The translations under genes and the position numbers were made by a program. Shown one piece after another: positions 41,872-50,292 of a stretch of DNA of 55,963 bases. The notes under the pieces are model-generated. The model was not told where the DNA came from and ran no database searches. It saw only the letters and a program-made list of their open reading frames with translations. This DNA is from an uncultured Collinsella sp. (GTDB taxonomy: Bacteria; Actinomycetota; Coriobacteriia; Coriobacteriales; Coriobacteriaceae): positions 1 through 55,963 of the forward strand of contig CABUHI010000014.1 of the NCBI GenBank assembly GCA_902491345.1. The letters run 5' to 3'. The number at the start of each line of letters is the position of its first letter. Within the stretch, counting starts at the first letter, position 1.

Positions 41872-43783
41872 GGCCGCTACCGCCGAGCACGCACGCAACC
41901 GCAAGGGCGGCACCATGACGCGCCTCATCAAGACGCTCTTTGGCTTCTACCCCGTGCTTTTGCCCCTCGTCGTCGCCGGCGTGGTGCTCTGCGCCATCAT
42001 CAACTCAATCGGTGCGACCTTCCTTCAGAGCGCCCTGCAGATTATTAGCGAATCGTGGCAGTCGGGCGATTGGGAAGCTGCACAGCCCAAGATCGCACAG
42101 CTCGTGACCACCCTCGCCTGCATCTACGGCGTCGGCATCCTGTCCTCGCTGTTCTGGAACCGCGCCATGGCCATCGTCACGCAGGGCTCGCTCGAGAAGC
42201 TGCGCGAGAAGATGTTCAACCGCATGCAGGACCTGCCGATTCGCTACTTCGACACGCACCAGCGCGGCGACATCATGAGCCACTACACCAACGACATCGA
42301 CACGCTGCGCCAGATGATCAGCCAGTCGCTGCCCAACCTGCTCATGACGACCATCGTCATCGTCACGGTGTTCTTTATCATGCTGTACTACAGCGTTTGG
42401 ATGTGCCTGGTCATTGTGGCAGGCGTCGCCTTTATGACCTTTATGACCAAGCTACTCGGCTCCAACTCCGCGCGCTTCTTTATTGCGCAGCAGACCGAGC
42501 TCGGCGTTGTCGAGGGCCATATCGAGGAAGTCATGAACGGCCAGAAGGTCGTCAAGGCATTCTGCCACGAGTCTGCCGCCGAGGCCGATTTTGACGAGCG
42601 CAACGAAAAGCTCTTCGAGGTCTCGCAGAAGGCCAACATGTACGCCAACATCCTCATGCCCATCCTTATGAACCTGGGAAACCTGCTCTACGTGCTGGTC
42701 GCACTGGCAGGCGGCATTTTCCTGGCGCTGGGCGTGCCCAACCTGAGCATCTCGGGCATGGCACTGTCCATCGCCGTCGTGGTGCCGTTCCTCAACATGA
42801 CCAAGCAGTTCTGCGGACAGATCGGCCAGATCTCGCAGCAGATCAACGCCGTGGTCATGGGCCTCGCCGGCGCCGACCGTATCTTTGAGCTCATCGACGA
42901 GGAGCCCGAAGCCGACGAAGGCTATGTGACGCTCGTCAACGCTCGGGTGAACCCCGACACCTGGCAGCTCGAGGAGGCCGACCACCACACCGGCATGTGG
43001 GCGTGGAAACATCCGCACCGCGCAACCGGCGAGATCGAGTACGTGCCGCTGCGCGGCGACCTGGTCATGGACAACGTCGACTTTGGTTACACACCCGACC
43101 ACGAGGTGTTGCACGGCGTGTCCGTGTTTGCCAAGCCGGGCCAGAAGGTCGCGTTTGTCGGCGCCACCGGTGCCGGTAAGACGACCATCACCAACCTCAT
43201 CAACCGCTTCTACGACATCGCCGACGGCAAGATCCGCTACGACGGCATCAACGTAAACAAGATCCGCAAGGCCGATCTGCGTCGCTCGCTGGGCGTGGTG
43301 CTGCAGGACGTGAACCTGTTCACCGGCACCGTGATGGATAACATCCGCTACGGCAACCTGGACGCCACCGACGAGGAGTGCATCGCGGCGGCCAAGCTCG
43401 CGGGCGCGGACGACTTTATCACCCGCCTGCCCGACGGCTACGACACCATGCTCACCGGCAACGGCGCACAGCTGTCGCAGGGCCAGCGCCAGCTGATCTC
43501 GATCGCACGCGCCGCCGTCGCCGATCCGCCGGCGATGATCCTGGACGAGGCCACGTCGAGCATCGATACCCGCACCGAGGCCATCGTGCAAGCCGGCATG
43601 GACAAGCTCATGGAAGGCCGCACGACGTTTGTCATCGCGCACCGCCTGTCCACCGTGCGCAACTCCGACGCGATCATCTGTCTGGATCACGGCCGCATCA
43701 TCGAGCGCGGCAACCACGACGAGCTGATCGCCAAGCGCGGGTATTACTACCAGCTGTACACGGGTGCGTTTGAGCTCGAGTAG
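41864..43783 (+). CDS. ABC exporter half-transporter, catalytic-site subunit
   Basis: This 639-residue partner has six membrane helices and a nucleotide-binding domain with Walker A GATGAGKT, signature LSQGQ and Walker B MILDEATSS with the catalytic Glu. LSQGQ with an intact Glu, opposite SGGQ with Asp in the other subunit, fits the usual asymmetric heterodimer. About 35 extra residues precede the ATPase domain (HHTGMWAWKHPHR), as in BmrD-like proteins. The substrate is likely a drug or peptide. Confidence 0.93.
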   Translation: MSKAATAEHARNRKGGTMTRLIKTLFGFYPVLLPLVVAGVVLCAIINSIGATFLQSALQIISESWQSGDWEAAQPKIAQLVTTLACIYGVGILSSLFWNRAMAIVTQGSLEKLREKMFNRMQDLPIRYFDTHQRGDIMSHYTNDIDTLRQMISQSLPNLLMTTIVIVTVFFIMLYYSVWMCLVIVAGVAFMTFMTKLLGSNSARFFIAQQTELGVVEGHIEEVMNGQKVVKAFCHESAAEADFDERNEKLFEVSQKANMYANILMPILMNLGNLLYVLVALAGGIFLALGVPNLSISGMALSIAVVVPFLNMTKQFCGQIGQISQQINAVVMGLAGADRIFELIDEEPEADEGYVTLVNARVNPDTWQLEEADHHTGMWAWKHPHRATGEIEYVPLRGDLVMDNVDFGYTPDHEVLHGVSVFAKPGQKVAFVGATGAGKTTITNLINRFYDIADGKIRYDGINVNKIRKADLRRSLGVVLQDVNLFTGTVMDNIRYGNLDATDEECIAAAKLAGADDFITRLPDGYDTMLTGNGAQLSQGQRQLISIARAAVADPPAMILDEATSSIDTRTEAIVQAGMDKLMEGRTTFVIAHRLSTVRNSDAIICLDHGRIIERGNHDELIAKRGYYYQLYTGAFELE

Positions 43784-43797
43784 GACCGGTTACTGAC

Positions 43798-43907
43798 GGA
43801 GGGCGCCCCGGGGACGGGCGGGGTAATTCCTCCGTGCTCAAACATTCTCGCTGCGCTGCGAAACTGCGCGCGGAGGAAATACCCCGCCCGTCCCCGGGGC
43901 GCCCTCC
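43798..43907. repeat. Very long GC-rich inverted repeat
   Basis: 37-bp arms (43798-43834 and 43871-43907) have one mismatch, begin GGAGGGCGCCCCGGGGACGG and flank a 36-nt loop. It lies 15 bp after the ABC gene stop, ahead of a separate terminator. Confidence 0.9.
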
Positions 43908-43950
43908 TGCGCGCAATCAGCTCGTCGTTTAGAACGGAATAAAAGTTAGT

Positions 43951-43984
43951 GAGGCCCTGGCCGTTTGGCCAGGGCCTCGTTTTG
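43951..43984 (+). terminator. Rho-independent terminator of the marR-ABC operon
   Basis: The 12-bp stem GAGGCCCTGGCC with a GTTT loop is followed by GTTTTG. Confidence 0.9.
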
Positions 43985-44010
43985 TAAGGATGATTTGGGA
44001 GGTGGTGGAG

Positions 44011-44135
44011 GACCAGTCTTTTTGGGACGGGGCTAAATTAGCTGATTCTCCATCCCAATATCGATGAATCAACAAATCGCAACTGATCCCTAATCCAAAA
44101 CCAGCTAATTTAGCCCCGTCCCAAAAAGACTGGTC
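44011..44135. repeat. 34-bp perfect inverted repeat built from E units
   Basis: The arms 44011-44044 and 44102-44135 are perfect complements, starting GACCAGTCTTTTTGGGACGG and continuing through GGGCTAAATTAGCTG. The 57-nt loop is A/T-rich. Its arms contain the core GGGACGGGGCTAAATTAGCT seen in the shorter E units nearby. Confidence 0.9.
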
Positions 44136-44152
44136 AAGCTAACGGAACGCCG

Positions 44153-44236
44153 TAGCTAAAAATCCCCGTCCCAGAAAAATCATTGCGCAGGTAGGACGGC
44201 AAAGGTAGCTAGAAAAGCCCCATCCTAAATGAGCTA
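44153..44236. repeat. Two short E-family units, the second at the sortase stop
   Basis: 44153-44181 reads TAGCTAAAAATCCCCGTC and continues CCAGAAAAATC. 44206-44236 reads TAGCTAGAAAAGCCCCATC and ends in GAGCTA, whose CTA is the complement of the sortase stop codon. A further unit is at 50263-50292. Confidence 0.75.
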
Positions 44237-44968
44237 CAAGATTTCGGCTAGGAGCGCTCGGCGCCCATTTGTTTTATCGCTGCAGGTAGAAAGCGCGATG
44301 ATGCGTGCATCGGGGCCAACGTCATCCATGTTCTCGTGCACCGCCGTCTGCGAGACATGCGTGAGCAGCGTCTGCATCGAGGCCTGGTCCAGGTTTCCCG
44401 GCCCAAAGATAATGTCATCACTCGCAGCAAACGAGCACACGGCAACAATGCGCAGGCGGAACGCCCCATCCTTTGTGTAGAGCGTGCCCGTGCGGTGCAG
44501 GTCAAAGAAGCCCCTGTCTAAAAACCGGTCGACATCGCCAAACATCGCGCCGTTATCCATGTGGTGCGCATAGAGCAGATTGTAGGAATCGGTCATCGCG
44601 CGACTGTTGCGCGTATCCAAAAACACCGCTCCCGAAACCGCGGACTCCCCCAACACGTTTTTGTTGAGGTATTCCTGGTTATCTTTTCCCTGAACAAAGG
44701 GATAGTCGATGTTGGTGCCATCGATGGTGACCCATCCGACCACGTCGGGATTTTTGGCCATCAGTTCCTGCAGGCGTGCGCAACCGTTGGCCCCGGTGGG
44801 TTTGTAGCGTAGCAGCTCGTCGCTGATGAACCCACCGTTCATAACGTTGTTTGTGTCCCACAGCGAATAGCCCCCGTACAGCAGCATGAGCAGCACGAGA
44901 AAGCCGGCAAACCACGTAAGCACGCGGTCGCCGGCCCTCGCCAGCCGAGCCATGCGTTTAAGCTCCAT
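44234..44968 (-). CDS. Class B sortase
   Basis: This 244-residue transpeptidase has an N-terminal membrane anchor (about 16-34). The catalytic residues are H135 (YAHHM), C229 (LSTCS) and R236 or R237 (NGRR). The cysteine-to-arginine spacing and the long helix-containing insert (about 160-215) mark class B. Beside pilin genes, class B sortases polymerise pilins (as SrtB/SrtC2 of Streptococcus pyogenes) rather than anchoring haem proteins. Likely substrates are the VPTDV pilin and VPTGI adhesin upstream. The ATG at 44968 has AAGGA nine bases upstream. Confidence 0.88.
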   Translation of the reverse strand: MELKRMARLARAGDRVLTWFAGFLVLLMLLYGGYSLWDTNNVMNGGFISDELLRYKPTGANGCARLQELMAKNPDVVGWVTIDGTNIDYPFVQGKDNQEYLNKNVLGESAVSGAVFLDTRNSRAMTDSYNLLYAHHMDNGAMFGDVDRFLDRGFFDLHRTGTLYTKDGAFRLRIVAVCSFAASDDIIFGPGNLDQASMQTLLTHVSQTAVHENMDDVGPDARIIALSTCSDKTNGRRALLAEIL

Positions 44969-44987
44969 CGGCTGCAATCCTTGCTGT

Positions 44988-46076
44988 CTAACGGCGATTA
45001 CGACGAGGACGGAAGAAGACCACGCCCATCACGGCGGCAAATGCGACGATTGCCACATAGGGAGCGACCGTCCGAATAACATCGGTGGGAACGGTAGCAT
45101 CCTTGGTGTTGGTAAAGATCACCGTGGTGTCGTAAGCACCGATAGCTTCCTCGGCAATAGAGCTACCTTCTGTCGAATTGGTGCCATCACCAATCTTGTA
45201 CGACGTCTTATAACCGTCGCCATGATAATCCGCCTCAGTTACGGCGAATTTATCCTCCGATGAGAGACCGTAAACGATGACGGATTCCCCATGCTTAAGC
45301 GTCTCGGTAAACGTAGCCCCCGACTTGGTTGTAGTTTGGTTCATGGTAGTAACACCGTTTTTCACAGTGCCGTACTTATAAGTCTCCCCGTCAGCGCCTT
45401 TAATCGTGACGGTAAACTCAAAGTCCTTATTTTTATCGCCCTGGTTACCGGCTACGACCTTTGTGATGGTCAGCTTATGGGTGACATATTTGTTCTCAAA
45501 GCCTGAGATCTTGCTGCCCGATCCCGCCGCTGTGCTAAGAGTGCAGCCCTTAGCAACTAAACCTGAGTTGCCATTTTCTACGTAAACATCCAGGAACAGT
45601 TCCTTGTACACAACGTTGAGGCCATCCAGCTCTGGCGGCGTCTGCGTAATTTTGTATCGATAGATGCCCGGAGCCGCGAACCTTGAGGTAACAAGGCTGA
45701 CGCTCATTTGGGCGGTTATTGTCTTAGTAACGCCGTCGGCATTATCTTCGCTAGAAAGACCTTCGGCAGAATAATTTACGGAAGACGGCGAAAGCGAAAC
45801 GGCCCCTTCCACTCCAGCAGTAGCGGGCATACCCGTGTTCGTAAGCTCGCTCGCCTCCGCCGGCGCAATCGTATATTTAAAGTCCGCATTCGGCTCCACG
45901 GCGTACTTATCCATGGTGAGCTTCGAGGTGATCGTGACCCTCCCTTCAGTTACCGACAACTGCGGATTAGTGGATTGCCCCTCCGCCCACGCGGGCGCAG
46001 CAACCCCCACCAAAGCCAGCACCATCGTGGCCGCCACAACCGCAAATGCAGCCAGTCGCCTCTTTCCAGTTTTCAT
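44988..46076 (-). CDS. FctA-like pilus backbone subunit
   Basis: This 362-residue surface protein has a signal peptide (about 1-31, cleavage after PAWA), an N-domain like the Spy0128/FctA pilin fold (about 38-205, ending FENKYVTHKLTITK), and a second domain with TKVVAGNQGDKNKDFEFTVT (about 205-325). The C-terminal sorting signal is VPTDV, then a hydrophobic helix and RPRRNRR. These folds usually carry internal Lys-Asn isopeptide bonds. The ATG at 46076 has AAGGA upstream. It lies between the SipA-like gene and the sortase in one transcript. Confidence 0.85.
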   Translation of the reverse strand: MKTGKRRLAAFAVVAATMVLALVGVAAPAWAEGQSTNPQLSVTEGRVTITSKLTMDKYAVEPNADFKYTIAPAEASELTNTGMPATAGVEGAVSLSPSSVNYSAEGLSSEDNADGVTKTITAQMSVSLVTSRFAAPGIYRYKITQTPPELDGLNVVYKELFLDVYVENGNSGLVAKGCTLSTAAGSGSKISGFENKYVTHKLTITKVVAGNQGDKNKDFEFTVTIKGADGETYKYGTVKNGVTTMNQTTTKSGATFTETLKHGESVIVYGLSSEDKFAVTEADYHGDGYKTSYKIGDGTNSTEGSSIAEEAIGAYDTTVIFTNTKDATVPTDVIRTVAPYVAIVAFAAVMGVVFFRPRRNRR

Positions 46077-46127
46077 TTTGCATCCTTCCTCTCGGGCATA
46101 TGCCCTTAATAAAACCAGGCTTCGTGT

Positions 46128-46760
46128 CTACAGGTTCGACCTGCGCAGCACGCTGATCACATTGCCTTTGATCTGCGAACGGGCAATCGGTCCATACAGG
46201 CGACTGTCGTGCCCGCCCTCGCGCAAATCTGCCAGCACAAAGAGCTCATCCGTTCCCAGATGCACGGGATAGTCCACAGCAGACTCATAGCGCGGCGTCG
46301 GCGTGGTGATATCGCTTTCCACCACAACAGCCCCGTTAACCATGAGCTCGCCCGACTCGGTAATTGTGACCTCATCACCGGGGCGGGCAACCACGCGACC
46401 CAGGCGCTCTTCGCCATCCGCGGTGTATACCACCACGTCACCCTCGTTAAAGCTCTGGCTGAGCCTCCAGTAGAGCATGACGTCACCCGAACAGATGCGG
46501 GGGGCCATCTCGCCAGTCGTGACTGCGCCCACGCCCAAGACCACACCAAAGAGCAGCCAGAGCGTCACGACAAAAAATGCCAGGCGCGCCAGAAAGCCCA
46601 CGATATCGCGCCGGTCGTCCGCTTCTCCCAGATCTGGTGCCGCATGGGCGCCCAACCTCACGTTCGACGCGGCCAAATACCGCGAGCCCCGGGGTCTTCC
46701 CTGCGGGGCCGCTCGTGCGGCTGGCCCATCACCAGCATTGCTGGCGCCATGTCTTCTCAT
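46128..46760 (-). CDS. SipA-like signal-peptidase homologue lacking the catalytic dyad
   Basis: This 210-residue protein has a cytoplasmic N-terminus (1-52), one membrane helix (about 53-80) and an S26 signal-peptidase domain. Box B reads GEMAPRICSGD, with E84 where the nucleophilic Ser should be. Box D reads LGRVVARPGD, with G121 where the general-base Lys should be. The later DSRLYG box is kept. In Streptococcus pyogenes pilus loci, SipA likewise has an acidic residue and Gly at these places and acts in pilus assembly. It overlaps the adhesin gene by the 4 bases ATGA, so translation is coupled. Confidence 0.85.
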   Translation of the reverse strand: MRRHGASNAGDGPAARAAPQGRPRGSRYLAASNVRLGAHAAPDLGEADDRRDIVGFLARLAFFVVTLWLLFGVVLGVGAVTTGEMAPRICSGDVMLYWRLSQSFNEGDVVVYTADGEERLGRVVARPGDEVTITESGELMVNGAVVVESDITTPTPRYESAVDYPVHLGTDELFVLADLREGGHDSRLYGPIARSQIKGNVISVLRRSNL

Positions 46761-49700
46761 AGGCGCCCGCCCCTCTTGGAGCCGCGGCGTAAACGCAGCG
46801 CAACCATGCCCGTAGCCAACAGCACGCCGGCGGCCAAAATCGCCAGGGCATAGATGGGGTTGCGCGTAATACCCGTAGGCACCGCGACCTGTCGGGAATT
46901 GGTGGCCTTAGCTTCAACGGCAACGGTCACACGCGGACCGTTGAGCGTGCCGCTCGCACCCGTAAGCTCGGCGTGGTACCCCAACGACGAATAATCGTCT
47001 TCGCTCACGGTATAGACCGCGTTGTAATCCAGCGCCTTAATCGAAACGGTCAGGCCGTCCTTAACGGCAAACGGCACGGTCGCCTTGCCCTGGCCATCGG
47101 CCGTAAAGGCCGTCTTGTTTTCCACGGTCTCGGCCCGATCATTCGGTCGCGCCACGAGCGCATGGCTGCCTTGGGCAGACGCATCCGAATACTCGATGGC
47201 GTAGGTCTGACCAGCCTTGAGGCCCGTAAAGGTCGCCGTCATCTTAAAGTAGGCACGCTTGTCGCCCATATTGCCCGTAACGCTCTTGGAAACCTTGAGT
47301 GTGTAGGTGCGCGGGGTGAATCGTGCGTATACGCATCCCGTATGGCGGTCTTTTACGTTGTACGTATAGGTGGGTGAAGACGACAGCAGCTCCGGGGCGT
47401 CCGGATTCGATAGGTCGTACCAACCCTCAAAGTGATAGCCCTCCTTGGGAGCAGCCACCGCCTCCACAAACGTGCCGTCATCCACAAAGTAGGCAACGCC
47501 CGATTTTTTGTACGCGTCCTCGTCCTTGCCCGAGCCATCCCCGGCATCGATGGAGCCCTTTGCCCCCTTAAGCTTGGAGCTGACCGTGCCGCCCGTCGTT
47601 ACGTTGCTCCACGTGCCATCGGCATTTTTAAGCTGGGCAACAAAGGCCTGACGATACTTCCATTGCGCCACGAACGTCGCGCCCTGGCTCTCGGGAATGT
47701 TTTCGACGGTTACCGCATCGCCCACAGCACCGGTATCCGGATTGACCTTCTTGCCCTTAATGGTAAGAGTGCCGGAATCCGTGGTGCCCTCGGGAGCTGT
47801 ATGGGTCACCGTGTGTTTGGCATCGAAGCGAACGGCTTTTCCCGAGCCCGCGTACTCCCAGCCCATAAACTTCCAGTCGTCGTTTTGTCCAACGGCAGCA
47901 TGGGAGGTATAGCTCGCTCCAGCGCCAGAAAGCTGTACGAAATCGCCCGTGGACTCATTGTACGGATCGTAGTGATACGCTTTGCCGCCGTTCACATCGT
48001 ATTGAACGCCTGCCTTGGAAAACACGAGGTGCACTTTGTAGTGCTTTGTGACCTTGTCGACCTCAAAGCGATAGGTACCATCTTCCAATCTGGTCCAATG
48101 TGCGTCGTCGTCTGCGGAATAGAACTCGCCGTTGACAAAAGCACCGATAAAGACTGCCCCGTCATCGCGTTTGGCATCGACCATAAAGTAGGAGTTCTTC
48201 TCCTGTTTACCTACGTAGTTTTTGGCATAGGTAAAGTCCGCCGTCTTGGTATCGGCGTTATAAAAATACGTTCCGCTTCCGTTGGGCGTCGTGTATGTCT
48301 CGATGCGATAGAACTCCCTAAACGAGATATTGTCGAGGAAGTTGCCGGTCGAATTGCTCCCGTTGGCCGTGTTGTAGGCCACAAAAGCAAAGACGCTCTG
48401 GTTTTGGCCATCCGGAATGGTGTAGGTATAGTCGTAGTCAACCTTTTTGCTCTGCTCGAGCGCGTTGGAACCGTAGGAAGCCCACGCGTCGTTTTCGGAC
48501 GCCATGATCCATACGCACCATTTTTCGGTATGCTCCGCATCGGCCGTCCATGAGAACGCGCTTCCGCTGGACGCATTGGCAAATCCGCCCACTTTGTCAA
48601 ACTTGGTTGAATACAGGATGATCTTTTTGCTGCAGCCCGATTGGGAAAAATTGACCACATCCAAGCCGACATAGTTGTCGACGCTCATTTGAATCCATTG
48701 AACAATTTGCTGGTACTGATCGAGTGCCTTTTGATTGTCCTTGTACGGCTCGTTTTCTTGTCGCGGACCGATGATAAGGGCCATGGCGTCTCGACCCGAG
48801 CGGCCGCGGTGGTCGAGCCCCCACTCGTACTGTTTTCCCGGCTCGGTCGTCACATATTGGTAGAGCGAACTCGCCTCGTGTGCGTTGAGCTCGGCTGCAT
48901 AGTCACCATCGGAGGGCGTAAACGTAACAGAATGCCCAACTGGGTCGATATAGTAGTCGTTCTTGGCAACGATCTCGATACGATGGTCCGTCTCGGTCGT
49001 ACGCCAATGGGGCGAGCACAACGTAAACTTGCTGGGCCCCCAGTTCCCCAGATGTATATCGTCTTCAAAACTGCCGTTGGCAATGTTCGTATTCTCGTTC
49101 TTAAGATTCGAGGTCGAGAACGCATAGTTTGTGAGCGTTGTCATGGTCTCGGACGAATTTTCTTGATACACCTTGGCAAAGTCGCTATAGATGTCGCGTG
49201 TGCCCTGCTTTTCCACGTGAACGTCGTTGACCAGATTACCAAACCACTCCCGGTATTGTTCGTTCTCCCCCGTAAGATTTGAATCGTAGCAAGTCAGCGC
49301 AAGCATCGTTTTGTCGGACGCTGCGGTATAGTCAGCCTGATAGGCAAACTCATCGTCTTCCTCGGGAAGATTTCGATAATAATGCGTGCTGTTGGTGCCA
49401 AAGGAGAACCAACCCTGTCCGTTAGAGCTTACGAGCCACACAGAAAGCGCGATGCGACCGTCGCTCTGTTCAAACGAAAAGTGGGATCCATCAGCACTGT
49501 TACCAGCAAATCCGCCGTTTGCAGCAAAGGGATCGCTGTAAACGGTGTACTGCTCAACGGTATTTCCCTGGGGCATCTTGACCTGCGCCTTAAGCCAAGC
49601 CCGCAGCTGCATAAGCTGGTCTTGGCCTGCGCTGTTAATCGACAGATTCTCCTGTTGAGGACCCATCGTGAGCATCAGCACGTCGTGGTCGGTTGCGGCG

Positions 49701-50062
49701 CGATGGTTTAGGCCCCACTCGTACGTGGCGCCGCTCTGGGTGGAAAAGGTGGTGTAGGTTGATCCAGGTTCAAAATAAAGATTGGTGCCCTGTGGCCTAA
49801 AATTCCACGCAAGCGCAAAGTGATTGCCGTTAGCTTGTTTGGTGTTCGTTTGGGGCTTGAGGAGCTGCGTGGAAAGCTCGAGCTTCATCGTCTCGCCGAT
49901 TCTCTCATTCGGAGAGGTCGTCGACCAGCCAGTAGCTTGGTTAAGAAAGTTTGGGTTTGTTATAAGGTTGCCATCGTCACCGTACGCGCGCGAGGGCAAC
50001 CCCCCCCCGGCCATAACGAACACGCATAAGACCGCTGCCAACATCACAAAGGTGCGGCGCAT
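46757..50062 (-). CDS. Large pilus-associated surface adhesin
   Basis: From the ATG at 50062 this is 1101 residues. A signal peptide is followed by two homologous modules of about 300 residues, each with YEWGL(N/D)HR then a GP(Q/R)QEN segment, probably jelly-roll carbohydrate or ligand domains. Next come two InlB/Flg_new-type repeats (KFMGWEY, HFEGWYD), then a domain with SKSVTGNMGDKRAYFKMT like that of the pilin, and a VPTGI sorting signal with a hydrophobic helix and basic tail. A GTG at 50140 would add 26 residues. G9 lies in the signal-peptide codons. The role, by position, is tip or ancillary pilin. Confidence 0.8.
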   Translation of the reverse strand: MRRTFVMLAAVLCVFVMAGGGLPSRAYGDDGNLITNPNFLNQATGWSTTSPNERIGETMKLELSTQLLKPQTNTKQANGNHFALAWNFRPQGTNLYFEPGSTYTTFSTQSGATYEWGLNHRAATDHDVLMLTMGPQQENLSINSAGQDQLMQLRAWLKAQVKMPQGNTVEQYTVYSDPFAANGGFAGNSADGSHFSFEQSDGRIALSVWLVSSNGQGWFSFGTNSTHYYRNLPEEDDEFAYQADYTAASDKTMLALTCYDSNLTGENEQYREWFGNLVNDVHVEKQGTRDIYSDFAKVYQENSSETMTTLTNYAFSTSNLKNENTNIANGSFEDDIHLGNWGPSKFTLCSPHWRTTETDHRIEIVAKNDYYIDPVGHSVTFTPSDGDYAAELNAHEASSLYQYVTTEPGKQYEWGLDHRGRSGRDAMALIIGPRQENEPYKDNQKALDQYQQIVQWIQMSVDNYVGLDVVNFSQSGCSKKIILYSTKFDKVGGFANASSGSAFSWTADAEHTEKWCVWIMASENDAWASYGSNALEQSKKVDYDYTYTIPDGQNQSVFAFVAYNTANGSNSTGNFLDNISFREFYRIETYTTPNGSGTYFYNADTKTADFTYAKNYVGKQEKNSYFMVDAKRDDGAVFIGAFVNGEFYSADDDAHWTRLEDGTYRFEVDKVTKHYKVHLVFSKAGVQYDVNGGKAYHYDPYNESTGDFVQLSGAGASYTSHAAVGQNDDWKFMGWEYAGSGKAVRFDAKHTVTHTAPEGTTDSGTLTIKGKKVNPDTGAVGDAVTVENIPESQGATFVAQWKYRQAFVAQLKNADGTWSNVTTGGTVSSKLKGAKGSIDAGDGSGKDEDAYKKSGVAYFVDDGTFVEAVAAPKEGYHFEGWYDLSNPDAPELLSSSPTYTYNVKDRHTGCVYARFTPRTYTLKVSKSVTGNMGDKRAYFKMTATFTGLKAGQTYAIEYSDASAQGSHALVARPNDRAETVENKTAFTADGQGKATVPFAVKDGLTVSIKALDYNAVYTVSEDDYSSLGYHAELTGASGTLNGPRVTVAVEAKATNSRQVAVPTGITRNPIYALAILAAGVLLATGMVALRLRRGSKRGGRL
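50000..50008 (-). repeat. Homopolymeric G9 tract in the adhesin signal peptide
   Basis: Nine Cs on the plus strand encode the three Gly codons of MAGGGLPS. A change of one base would shift the frame of the adhesin. Confidence 0.85.
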
Positions 50063-50100
50063 CGACGCAATATGACCGAAAGGACCCTGCACGGGCGCAT

Positions 50101-50108
50101 CCCCCCCC
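50101..50108 (-). repeat. Homopolymeric G8 tract upstream of the adhesin ATG
   Basis: Eight Cs on the plus strand lie in the leader (or in the N-terminal extension if the GTG at 50140 is used). This is a second slippage-prone run within 110 bp. Confidence 0.8.
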
Positions 50109-50163
50109 AGCCGCAGCCCGAGCTTTCGCGCAAGCTGCACAAGTAGTTCGTTTAAGCTTTTTG

Positions 50164-50192
50164 ATTCTACAACCAGCCCAGGGCAAAAGCAA
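50164..50192 (-). promoter_or_regulatory. Promoter of the pilus operon
   Basis: On the minus strand, TTGCTT (50192-50187), a 17-bp spacer and TAGAAT (50169-50164) form a promoter with a predicted start near 50157. Two tandem copies of ATTTTTCGCAT(C/T) lie upstream at 50218-50241. Confidence 0.6.
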
Positions 50193-50262
50193 AATCATGC
50201 GTGACCGATTTGCAGTCATTTTTCGCATCATTTTTCGCATTGTGCTGGTAGTGCGGCGAAAG

Positions 50263-50292
50263 TAGCTAAAAAGCCCCGTCCTAAATTAGCTA
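50263..50292. repeat. E-family unit at the LysR gene stop
   Basis: TAGCTAAAAAGCCCCGTC followed by CTAAATTAGCTA gives 7-bp arms TAGCTAA/TTAGCTA. The last three bases are the complement of the LysR TAG stop codon. Confidence 0.75.
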
